In this document: in pieces, positions 46,531-56,850 of the stretch
How the letters are laid out: every line of letters begins with the position of its first letter
How positions within the stretch are numbered: position 1 is the stretch's first letter
Assembly: GCF_030272615.1 (NCBI RefSeq)
Contig: NC_081409.1
Span: 25,429,406 to 25,493,405, forward strand
Direction: 5' to 3'
Length of the DNA stretch: 64,000 bases
From: Cryptomeria japonica
Lineage: Eukaryota; Streptophyta; Pinopsida; Cupressales; Cupressaceae
Made by a program: the position numbers and the translations under genes
The notes under the pieces: generated by a model
Told to the model about the DNA's origin: nothing
What the model saw: the letters and a program-made list of their open reading frames with translations, nothing else
Databases searched by the model: none

Positions 46531-48007
46531 GACACAACAATAGAAATTGTGTTTACGATGAGCATCATAAATTTATTCAGCAATGAAGTGTTTCCTTAGC
46601 AAATATTTTCCTGTCATACTCTTACAGCTCACTTAACATGTATTATGTAATATCTAAATAGGCAAATATATATAGCTGTGAAATCAGAAGTAATAAAATA
46701 TGATTTACTGATGCACAAGAAAGCTGGTACAATGTACTCTTTCAAGTTTGGAACAATTGATGCTGTTAGCATTATATATTAGACTCAAGTAATACAAAGA
46801 CTTTCTAAGATTTGTTTCGGCAGATGCTGTCAATTAAAAACACCCGAGAATAGATCGCTTTTTGGGCAGTTTTGAGTGACAAGATTGTGTCCTGATTGTG
46901 AATGGTAGAGCCAATTTGTGATGATCACGATGATGGATATGGCCAATGAAATATGTTCTACCTGTCAAGGATGTTGTATTGGTATTCATTGAAAGAGAAA
47001 CAACATTAGAAGAAAGCTCAGGTATATTTGCATCATTAGAAGCAACAAGCTGAAAAGAGTTGTACCCACAATAGAAAAGGTCAGTGTGTAACTAGTCCCA
47101 GTGTTGGAAAGGATTCCACCATAGGAAACATACAAAAATCATCCTTGACACTGGTATAAGAAAGGTTATGTATTCATTTGGAGTAAAATATAAGTTTGAA
47201 TTACTTTGCACTTTGTTTATTCAAGATCCTGAAACTGGCTGTCTATGCAGAGACTGGATCTTGTGTTCTGGCCTGGACTTGTAGAGGTCCAAATCCCAAC
47301 TTCAGGACAGATTGGATGCCAACCCAAAATCCAGAAAACAATGATCACAAACCAAGGCTCCACAAGAAAATATGGTAGTTATCAAATTTAAATAAGAAAT
47401 AATCTCCAAAAACTATTGATATTCTCATTACCAGAATGTTACTATGTTACAGTCAGATGGTAGAGACATAAAGTGAGGCAAAAGTAAGCAATTATCCATC
47501 ATCGATTTCACTTAGTTTGCAAGTGGTCTTTATAATTGACCCAGCAAAACCATATCACCCAATGTGAGTTGAACTTGGTTACGTTCTTTCTTATATCAGT
47601 GTCAGAATACCTCTGCTATCAATGTTAGGAGGACTATACCAAGGCAAAGCTCTATCTCTTAGATTTTTTCTATCATAGAACATAGGCATGCAACAAAGAA
47701 TCTCTCCCAAAAGCTATATATTCAATTCTATAAACAAAGTGGAAATTTCATTTCTTGTTTCAATATGGAGTAATAGATGACTTATATTCTTGTTTCAGAA
47801 GTAGAACTTGTGAAAGACAATCCAAAATCCTTAAATATGTATTGCAAAGCTCTATATCATTAAAATTAAGTTGATTTAATGAGAGCATCTTTTCAAAGAT
47901 AATTATCAATATAGTATAAATTTGTCCAGTGGTCAAACTGCTGTTTGGGGTGAGCTAATGAGCTGCATTGCAAAGAAAGAAAACTTATCACACATGTTTG
48001 GGATTCT
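46531..48007 (-). other. probable last intron of the NAD kinase gene
   Basis: Non-coding in all frames. It continues without a visible break to the copia target duplication ATTCT at 48003. If the gene is real, the copia element at 48008 sits within this intron. I searched by eye for GGDGT, TSGSTAYS and SFRPLILPE codons on the - strand here and did not find them. Confidence 0.45.
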
Positions 48008-48710
48008 TGTTGAGATACATGTGTCTCAACCTTGCAATTTTTAGTAAATTGTTCCAAATATAGTTGGGAGATTTTCCATGTGTCGGTGCCTTGGAAAAAG
48101 GTATATGAGTTGTCAAAAGATGCCCTGTCCATAGTATAATATAGGAGGGCCTTTTTTAGAGATTATATGACACATTTCATGTTAGTTATGAGGGTCAAAA
48201 ATAGGGGATAAGAGTTTGGACGTGAGTAACTATATTTAACCTGGTTTTCTTATCTTGGAAAAACAAATGTCAAGGGTGGGCAACACGTGTCATGGAGGTT
48301 TTGCCCTTGGTATTGTAAAACCACAAATAGTTTCCAGGATGTAAAATTCCTATATAATGAGGGCTTGGAGAGGAGTTTGCATGATGGAGTTTGGTTTGCA
48401 ACGCTGGGTGCTAGAAGGATGCTAGTGAAGTCTCTCCGAGCTTGAGTTGAGGTGATGCTCTTGTAAGAACTTGCATTGCAAGTGTATTGTAATCTCTTGT
48501 TGATTTGTTAATATACTATGCAGGTTTTAGAGTGTGGGGTTTTTCACCCATATGGGTTTTCCCCACGATAATCACTGTGTTATGTGTTTCTTGTTTTATT
48601 TCTACTCTATTTGCTTCTTGTGATCTCTGTGATAGTTAAGTTGAAATTTGCAAAATCGTCCTCTCAAGATTAGCGTAGGAAGCGTTTCCGCACACCTTTG
48701 CTTCCTTACA
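48008..48710 (+). repeat. 5' LTR of the Tork-like element, 703 bp
   Basis: Starts TGTTGAGATACATG and ends CTTCCTTACA, two bases before the primer site. A TATA box candidate lies at 48350-48359. Confidence 0.95.
48350..48359 (+). promoter_or_regulatory. TATA box candidate in the copia LTR
   Basis: CTATATAATG, followed within about 30 bp by GGAGAGGAGTTTGC. The same sequence occurs in the 3' LTR near 53280. Position is as expected for the U3/R junction. Confidence 0.6.
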
Positions 48711-48712
48711 AG

Positions 48713-48724
48713 TGGTATCAGAGC
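48713..48724 (+). other. primer binding site, initiator tRNA-Met
   Basis: TGGTATCAGAGC, the standard copia primer site, separated from the LTR by two bases. Confidence 0.95.
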
Positions 48725-48793
48725 CTGACCAGTTTTGGTTCTAATTGTTGGGTACAGGGTTTTTTGAGCTAATCAAGGTTTGAGTGGGAGCTT

Positions 48794-51700
48794 GTGCAGA
48801 GTATTTCATTTCTGTATTGCAGGATCGTAAAGACAGCAAGTATATCAAGGAGGATTGATGTAGAGAAGTTTTCTGGCACAAACTTTGAAATGTGGAAGCT
48901 GAAGATGGAAGATTTGTTGATTGATCGAGATCTATGGGATGCACTCGATGAGAATAAGTCGAGGCCCACAAATCCGACTTTAGCTGCACAATATGATGTA
49001 ATGGATAGAAAAGCTAAAGGTCTCATAAGATTGTGCCTTGCAGACTCAATTCTGATTAATGTCCACGAAGAATCTACTACGAAGAAGCTTTGGAAGAAGC
49101 TAAGTGAGACCTACCAAGCAAAATCACTTGTGAATAAAATTTTCTTGAGGAAGAAGTTGCATTCCTTGAGAATGGAAGAAGGTGGACGAATTTCTGAGTA
49201 TCTGGAAAGTTTTAATATGTTGGTGACTCAGTTGACCTCAGTTGGGGTACCAATGGATGAAGAAGAAAGGTGCCAAATCCTGCTATGTTCGTTGCCAGAC
49301 TCATAGGACAGCCTTGTGATGGCCATAGGGAGCAGTGCAGTCGTCTTGAAGATGGAGGATGTTGCTGGTTCTCTACTTTCTGAGGAGATGAGAAGGAAGG
49401 TTTCTCTGAATGCCAAAGAGGCTCTGAGTGTTCGAGGAAGACCAAAAGAAAGAGGCAAGAATGAAAAGCAAAATGGCCGTTCTAAGTCCAAGAATAAGGG
49501 GAGATCAAAATCTCTTGGTAAGTCCAAGGTAATTTGCTGGAATTGTGGAAAGCCCGGACATTTCCGAAAGGACTGTAAAGAAGAAAAGAAGAAAAAGAAG
49601 AAGAAGCAAGATTCTGATTCTGAGTCCGAAAAGGAAGATGGAGATGCTTTTATTGCAGCCTTGGCCACTCGTGCAGGTGACAATGCATGGTTGATAGACT
49701 CAGGTGCATCTTTCCACATGACTCCTATTAGAAACTGGTTTAGTAAGTATGAAAAGTTTGATGGTGGTAAGGTGTATTTGGGTGATAACTCCTTTCTTGA
49801 TATTGTTGGTCGTGGAAGTATTCATGTTAAATTTTTTGATGGTAGAACTAGAAGATTTGATGGTGTCTTGCATATCCTGGGACTAGCAAGAAATTTGTTA
49901 TCTGTTAGCAAACTAATAGATGCGGGTGTGCATGTACAATTTTCTGAAGCAGGTGTGAAAATGGTGAGAGGTGCTATGGTAATAGCAAGAGGAAGCAGAA
50001 TGGGTACATTGTACCAGCTTGATGCATGCACAGTTGAGTGCAATAGCACTTCTGATAAGAATGTGATAAAGACTATGTTGGAAAAGGAGAGGGTGTCTCT
50101 TTCAGCAGATGGTCATGGTTTTTGGGTACCCAAGGGTGCTCTATCTACAGAATCAAAGTTGCCTGCAGAGAAGACAATGTTGTGGCACTTGAGACTCAGT
50201 CACATAGGTGAGAAGGGTCTACGAACTTTGAAAAATAAGAACCTTGTTAATGGGTTGAATGATTGCAATCTTGAATTTGATTTTTGTGAGCATTGTATTT
50301 GTGGAAAACAAAACCGCATTCAGTTTTACTCCAGTTCTTATAAGTCTTCAAGTGTTTTGGATCTAATCCATTCGGATGTATTTGGTCCAATTGATATTTC
50401 TTCTATTGGTAAATCAGTTTATTATGTTTCTTTCATTGATGATTTCAGTAGAAGAACATGGGTTTATTTTCTTAAGAGTAAAGCTTAAGTTTTTAGTCGT
50501 TTCAAAGAATTTAAAGCAATGGTTGAGTTGCAGACTAGAAAGAAAATAAAATGTTTAAGGACAGATAATGGCGGTGAATATTGCTCCAATGATTTTGACA
50601 CATTTTGTAAAGATTGTGGTATTAAGAGACAGAAGACAACTCCGTATTCTCCACAACAGAATGGAGTTGCAGAAAGAATGAACAGGACCTTGATGGAGAA
50701 GGCTAGGAGTATGCTAAGTGGTGCTGGTCTGGAACAAAAGTTCTGGGCTGAAGCTGTAGCCACTGCCTGCTACCTGATAAACAGGTCTCCTATATCAGCT
50801 CTTGTTGATAAAACGCCAATGGAAGCGTGGTCGGGCCACAAGCCTTCACTTAGTCATCTGAGAGTTTTTGGTTGTGAGGCATATGCTCATGTACCAAAGG
50901 AGAAGCGGACAAAATTGGATAACAAAGTTGTTAAATGTATATTCATTGGATACAGTTATAGTGTGAAAGGATACAAGCTTTCCGATCCTGTTACACAAAA
51001 GGTATTTTATTCCAGAAGTGTTATTTTTAGAGAAACTAAGTCTTCTTCTGTTACAGTGCAGCCAAAACAAAAGGAAGAAAAGAAAGATGTGATTCAACTG
51101 CCTGCTACACTTGAAAAATTTGAATAGAGGCCCTTAGAAAGACAAGAAGTTGATGAGAGCTCTACGAGTTCTGAATCATCAGAGGAAGAAGAAGAACATG
51201 AACCTGAACTTGTTCAAAGGTCTACTAGACAAAGAAAACCACCTGAAAGGTATGGATATTCTCCTGATGATTGGAGATGTATATTTGCTTTGAATGCTAA
51301 TATTGATGAACCGAAATCTGTAGCAGAGGCTCTTGGTATGAATGATTCAGAGTCTTGGAAAATTGCCATGGATGAAGAGATGGCAGCTCTTAAGAAGAAT
51401 GACACATGGGACCTTCTACCATTGCCTGAAGGACGAAACCCTGTTGGTTGCAAATGGGTGTTCAAAAGGAAGATAGGTTCAGATGGAAGAATAGAGAAGT
51501 ACAAAGCACGTTTGGTTGCAAAAGGTTACTCCCAGGTTGAGGGAGTAGATTATGGTGAGATTTTTTCTCCTGTAGCCAAAATGACATCCATTCGTTTCTT
51601 ACTTTCTATTGCAGCAGCTTATGATCTAGAGGTCGAACAAATAGATGTAAAAACTGCTTTCCTTCATGGAGATTTGGAGGAAGAAATTTATATGACGCAG

Positions 51701-52882
51701 CCAGAGAACTATGTGGTAAAAGGTAAAAGTAATTTGGTATGTAAGTTGAAGAAATCCTTGTATGGTTTAAAACAAAGTCCTAGGATGTGGTACCAGAAGT
51801 TTGATACATATGTATTGAGTTTGGGGTTTGTGCGGTCTAAATCTGATCACTGTATATATTTCAAATCTGATGGTGATCGTTTCCTGGTTATTGCCTTGTA
51901 TGTTGATGACATGCTGTTTATTGGGAAAGGAAAAGGTTTGATTGCAGAATTAAAACCTCAACTCTCGGCAAAATTTGATATGAAAGATCTTGGTGCAGCA
52001 AGACACATTCTGGGAATGGAGATTGTAAGTGATAGACAAAACAAAAAGCTTTGGCTAGGCCAGAGTAAGTATGTTGGTACTATTCTGAGAAGATTTAATA
52101 TGCAAGATTCTAGACCATTGAGTGTTCCTGTTACAATGGGAACAAAGCTTTCTAGTTCACAATGTCCTACATCCCCATTGGAGATGGAAGAGATGAGTCG
52201 AGTACCATACCAAAGTGCTGTTGGAAGTTTAATGTATGCTATGGTTTGTACAAGACCAGATATTGCCCAAGTAGTGGGAGTTCTTTCCCGTTACATGTCT
52301 AATCCAGGAAGAGCACATTGGGATGCAGTAAAAAGAGTTTTTAGATACTTGCAGGGCACCTCAAAGTACTCTATATGTTTTCATGGAACAGGAAATGAAC
52401 ATTCCTTGGATATTAGTGGCTTTGCGGATTCAGACTAGGCAGGTGATGTTGATAGAAGAAGATCCACCAGTGCATATGTGTTTACATTATTTGGTGGTGC
52501 AATTAGTTGGATGAGCAAGCGACAGGCTGTGGTCGCTTTGTCCACTACAGAGGCAGAGTATATGGCAGCTACTCATGCTTGCAAAGAAGCCATTTGTCTT
52601 AAGAGATTGTGTTCAGATATAGAGTTTAAATAGGGTGCAGTGACAATTTATAGTGACAGTCAGAGTGCAATCTGCCTAGCGAAGAACCCGACTTTTCATG
52701 CCAGGACCAAACACATTGATGTACAATATCATTTTGTGAGAGATATGGTTGAGAATGGCAGGGTGAAGCTAGAGAAGGTAGAAACTTTGGTGAATGTTGT
52801 TGATTCATTAACTAAGCCTGTGAGCACAGAGAAGTTCAGATGGTGTTCGGAGTCTATGGGCCTCTTGGCCCCTGACTGTTGA
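48794..52882 (+). pseudogene. copia polyprotein gag-protease-integrase-RT-RNase H, five in-frame stops
   Basis: One frame of 1363 codons is broken by TAG (49304), TAA (50486), TAG (51125), TAG (52436) and TAG (52631), with no frameshift. Gag opens with FSGTNFEMWKLKMEDLLIDR, as in Tnt1. The zinc knuckle CWNCGKPGHFRKDC begins at codon 248. The protease active site is LIDSGAS (Asp at codon 301). A pre-integrase motif (LWHLRLSHIGEKGL, CEHCICGK) precedes an integrase DD35E triad at codons 528, 591 and 627. RT carries KWVFKRKIGSDG, VKTAFLHGDLEEEIYM and YVDD at codons 1036-1039. RNase H (ADSD-stop-[30 protein letters not shown]) ends at 52882. The fourth stop replaces the Trp of the DSDWAG-type motif. 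All catalytic residues other than the stops look intact. Confidence 0.95.
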
Positions 52883-52928
52883 ATCCATGGTAATATGGAT
52901 CCCCTGACTCTTGCAAGGTATTCGACTA

Positions 52929-52937
52929 GTGGGAGAA
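52929..52937 (+). other. polypurine tract of the Tork-like element
   Basis: GTGGGAGAA directly before the 3' LTR start TGTTGAG, the usual copia arrangement. Confidence 0.9.
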
Positions 52938-53640
52938 TGTTGAGATACATGTGTCTCAACCTTGCAATTTTTAGTAAATTGTTCCAAATATAGTTGGGAG
53001 GTTTTCCATGTGTCGGTGCCTTTAAAAAAGGTATATGAGTTGTCAAAAGATGCCCTGTCCATAGTATAATATAGGAGGGCCTTTTTTAGAGATTATATGA
53101 CACATTTCATGTTAGTTATGAGGGTCAAAAATAGGGGATAAGAGTTTGGACGTGAGTAACTATATTTAACCTGGTTTTCTTATCTTGGAAAAACAAATGT
53201 CAAGGGTGGGCAACACATGTCATGGAGGTTTTGCCCTTGGTATTGTAAAACCACAAATAGTTTCCAGGTTGTAAAATTCCTATATAATGAGGGCTTGGAG
53301 AGGAGTTTGCATGATGGAGTTTGGTTTGCAAGGCTGGGTGCTAGAAGGATGCTAGTGAAGTCTCTCCGAGCTTGAGTTGAGGTGATGCTCTTGTAAGAAC
53401 TTGCATTGCAAGTGTATTGTAATCTCTTGTTGATTTGTTAATATACTATGCAGGTTTTAGAGTGTGGGGTTTTTCACCCGTATGGGTTTTCCCCATGATA
53501 ATCACTGTGTTATGTGTTTTTTGTTTTATTTCTACTCTATTTGCTTCTTGTGATCTCTGTGATAGTTAAGTTGAAATTTGCAAAATCGTCCTCTCAAGGT
53601 TAGCGTAGGAAGCGTTTCCGCACACCTTTGCTTCCTTACA
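52938..53640 (+). repeat. 3' LTR of the Tork-like element, 703 bp
   Basis: Same length as the 5' LTR with about ten substitutions and no indels by eye. Followed by the target duplication ATTCT. Confidence 0.95.
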
Positions 53641-53645
53641 ATTCT

Positions 53646-54944
53646 TAGGAAAACATTTCTGGGTTCTGTTCTTCATTCTCCCACATTTCCAGAATATATT
53701 GAACTTCTAATTTTGGCCAAGGGACATGAAAGTTATGATAATTTGAACATTTTTGTTTTCACTGTAACAACAGATTGCAAAATTTGTAAGTGAATGTATG
53801 ATGGAAAAATGTGATTCCGATGGGTATTTATCTTTATATATAAACGTATCATTTATGTGTGAAATTATTGAGTGGTATTATCCTTTCCACAATATTTTAT
53901 AAAAGTTTCTAGATTTGAAGATTAACAATGAGGAAATAAGACCAGTGTTCTTATATATATTATTGAGTGGAATAGAGAATTTTGTTTGGGATATGAAATA
54001 GTTTCCTTGGCAGACTCCTTGGTAAATGTTAATGCTTTCAGAAATACGTTATCTGAACTAATACCCTTATAGGCTTGTCTTTGGGATATTGTTCATCCAC
54101 CTTGTAGAATGCCAAGATATCATAGTATGATGATCGAAACATTCTATGCTGTAAACTTTGATTATCATTGATGATACCTATAAGAACATTATTTGAGTTG
54201 ATTACATTGTCTTCCAAAATATGTTTACCAGTAGATGATACATTAGATATGTGTTGCATGAGTATATAGTGCTGAACATATGTTGTCATTTATGTCAAAG
54301 GAGTGTCAAAGATGTGACAGAGGTTTTAGCAAATTAAGAGGAGCTCACTATGTCGTCAAATCAGCATATAATTGTATAGCCACAACTCTCTTAATATCTA
54401 TGTTTGAGCATTTGAATTCTTGAAGTACAGTGTCAAGCTGTAAGATCAGTTGGTGTTTGATTGTAGTATCATCTTGCATCCATTCCTGGTGTTGGTGGTA
54501 ATCCAGAAGTTACTATGTTATTTTTATAAGGTCTGTTCCTCAGATAGTGTGTTTACACTGGCAGTTTGTTATGCTCCACATTCTGCCTATCTTGAGTATT
54601 TTGACCTGTGGTTCGGGAGGAGAATTTCTGGGGTTTATCTTTTGTGGTCAAAAAATTGGAAGTGACAGAGTGGTCATTTTAGTCAATCAAGTGGGTTGTT
54701 GTTCCAGTTTGATGCACCAAAGGTTTGTAACAGGTGCTCACCAGAGGTAGTGTGTGGATGACCATTGGAACCAGATAAGGCTACATTGGAAAATGCATAG
54801 AATGTTGTTTCTTCTAGAGTAGCGAGTGGGCTATTGGACCTGGCCTATTAAACGTTTGGTTAAGGGTTATGTTTGTGGCCGACTTGCAGATAGAATATTC
54901 TTTATTTTAGGCTGACATGTGAATGTAATTGTAATTGTAATACA
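53646..54944. other. unannotated DNA between the copia and hAT elements
   Basis: No recognised gene. The - strand frame at 54038-54289 (83 codons) is not like any family I know. The stretch from about 54440 looks like ordinary non-coding or old LTR DNA into which the hAT element inserted. Confidence 0.5.
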
Positions 54945-56429
54945 CATAGTTGGACTACTCGCGACTCGGCTAGACTCGCCAAGCCCCTGGGAAAAAAAAC
55001 TTGGCAAAAACTCGGGAAAAACTTGGAAAAACTCGGCAACTTAAAAACACACTTAAATTTAATAAAAATGCATTTTTTTTGCAAAATTTAATGAGAAGAT
55101 GCATCCAACGAGTCAATAAATGAAAACAAAAAAGAAACAAGCTGATTCTAGATATATTTAAATGCAAAGTATCTACAAAATCGCATCCTCATGAGGAATG
55201 CTGATGGCTGGAAGCCTAGAAGCAAAATAGTAAATAGTTTTTGTAAAATCAAAAGTAAAAACATCATTACAAATTACAAATTACAATTACAACTTCCTCT
55301 TCCCAGCTCTAACAAAAACTAGGGGAGAGGTAGAACTAGAGGGTCTAGTCCTAGAAGTCCGCAGTGGGCGTGACTGTGCCTCCTCGCTCGGTATGGCTGG
55401 CTCATCCTCCATCCTGGATGAAGCTATGTCTCCACCTGCTTGTGGCATGGCAATGACTCCTCATCCTCATCCTCTTCCTCCTCAATGTCATCCAGCATGA
55501 AACCAAATCCACCCCCCTCCTCCATAGCCTGCCTCTCCAAATCGGTGATGTCATCCTTGGAAAACAATGGAGGTTGCTCCTATGATGTCCAATCACTGTA
55601 AGGATCTATATCATCCAAGTCAAGTGGACGACCTGCTACTTCCTCTACCTTCCTTACACGCAATCGAAGATTATATTGCACAAAGACAAGGTGATTGAGG
55701 CGTTTTTTAGCTAACTTGCTCCTCTTCTTCGTGTTGATGGCTTCAAACAAGCTCTAATTGCGCTCACAACTGGATGAACTACAAGGTTGACATAAGATTC
55801 TGAGGGCAAATTTTTTGAGACTTGGGGTATTTCCACCCCAACTTTGCCACCAAGCATCTGCAAATTAAAATTAGGTTGACAGTAGCACCCCTCGCCAGGA
55901 TCTGCGGGTGAGAAAAAGAGGGGTAGAGAGATAGGTCTAGATCTTGGGGGAGAGAGGAGAGGGGAGAGAGTGAGATGGAGTGTGGTAGAGGGGGATAGAG
56001 GAAGAGTGAAAGGGAGATAGATAGGTCTAAAAGTCGAGGTAGATAAAGTGAGTGAGAGAATGTTGATAGGAGCATAATGATTACTGAAATTTGACTAAGT
56101 CTGAAAAATTAAAAGATCTTCTAAAATGTATAATTTGCATTATAACTCCTAGAGATCTCAAACCACTCTCAAACATCCTGCCAATATATACATGAAATAT
56201 AACTTAGAGTATAAGAAACTTATACTTAAATGTTATATTTCATGTATATATTCTGATGAAGAGAATGAAACTGACCTGAAAAAACAAAAAAGATAATTTT
56301 TTGACATGGTTGGGCCTCTTTTTTTAGTCTAGCCAAGTTTTTTATAGAAACTTGCCGAACTTGGCGAGTTTTTGCTCCGAGTTAAAGTGGTAAAAACCCA
56401 TCGAGTACTCTGCGAGTGTTCCATCTATG
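54945..56429 (-). mobile_element. internally deleted hAT DNA transposon, 1485 bp
   Basis: A perfect 8-bp duplication GTAATACA flanks it (54937-54944 and 56430-56437). The ends are imperfect inverted repeats (CATAGTTGGACTACTCGC against CATAGATGGAACACTCGC), followed on each side by subterminal ACTCGGC/ACTTGGC words. An 8-bp duplication and the transposase remnant inside both fit the hAT superfamily. Most of the transposase gene is missing, so the element is non-autonomous. Confidence 0.9.
55319..55857 (-). pseudogene. hAT transposase, C-terminal dimerisation exon
   Basis: On the - strand an acceptor-like AATTTTAATTTGCAG ends at 55858. The following frame reads AWWQSWGGNTPSLKKFALRI, LCQPCSSSSCERN, stop, SLFEAINTKKRSKLAKKRLN, HLVFVQYNLRLR. 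This is the conserved hAT C-terminal dimerisation region. An acidic tail (LDDIDPYSDW, MLDDIEEEEDEDEES) ends at TAG 55319-55321. Three in-frame TAG codons interrupt it; the first replaces the Trp that usually follows CERN. The catalytic core and N-terminal zinc finger are absent. It proves descent from an autonomous element but cannot work. Confidence 0.85.
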
Positions 56430-56721
56430 GTAATACATATATATAGTGATCTAGAATTTGTCTTGGAATGTTGGAAAGCTCTGTAATATGGGAATCTGTG
56501 TAATTATCCAATGTGTTTGATGTGTGAATTTGAGGGTGATATTGCGTGAATTGCATTCCAATTATTGTGCGATTTCATCAAAAGGTCATATGCAGTGTGG
56601 GAGAGTGTTTTGAAGGTTGATCAAATCAAGTGCAAGTTGGGTATTCAGTTTGAATGTCCACAATTCATATCTTTGTATTCTGGTGTCTCACCTGCAGAGC
56701 TGGTGCTCAGATCTTGGAAGA

Positions 56722-56850
56722 GGGGATTGGTGTCCCTTGTAGATTGGTGCCTACAAATGTAATAGGGGATTGGTGTGCCCTATAGATTGGTGCCTACAAA
56801 TGTAATAGGGGATTGGTGTCTCCAGTAGGTTGGTGCCTACTTTATATTGT
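56722..56850 (+). repeat. three-copy minisatellite, 43-bp unit
   Basis: Units start GGGGATTGGTGT at 56722, 56765 and 56808 and share TAGATTGGTGCCTACAAATG. The third copy is diverged at its end. Confidence 0.9.

Larger units (their letters stand above)
48008..53640 (+). mobile_element. Tork/Tnt1-like Ty1/copia retrotransposon, structurally complete, 5633 bp
   Basis: Two 703-bp LTRs (48008-48710 and 52938-53640) differ at about ten positions (about 1.4%). The element is flanked by the 5-bp duplication ATTCT (48003-48007 and 53641-53645). An initiator-Met primer site and a polypurine tract are in place, and one polyprotein frame spans gag to RNase H with five stops and no frameshift. The relic at 21.85-23.96 kb is an older member of the same family. 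Confidence 0.95.
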
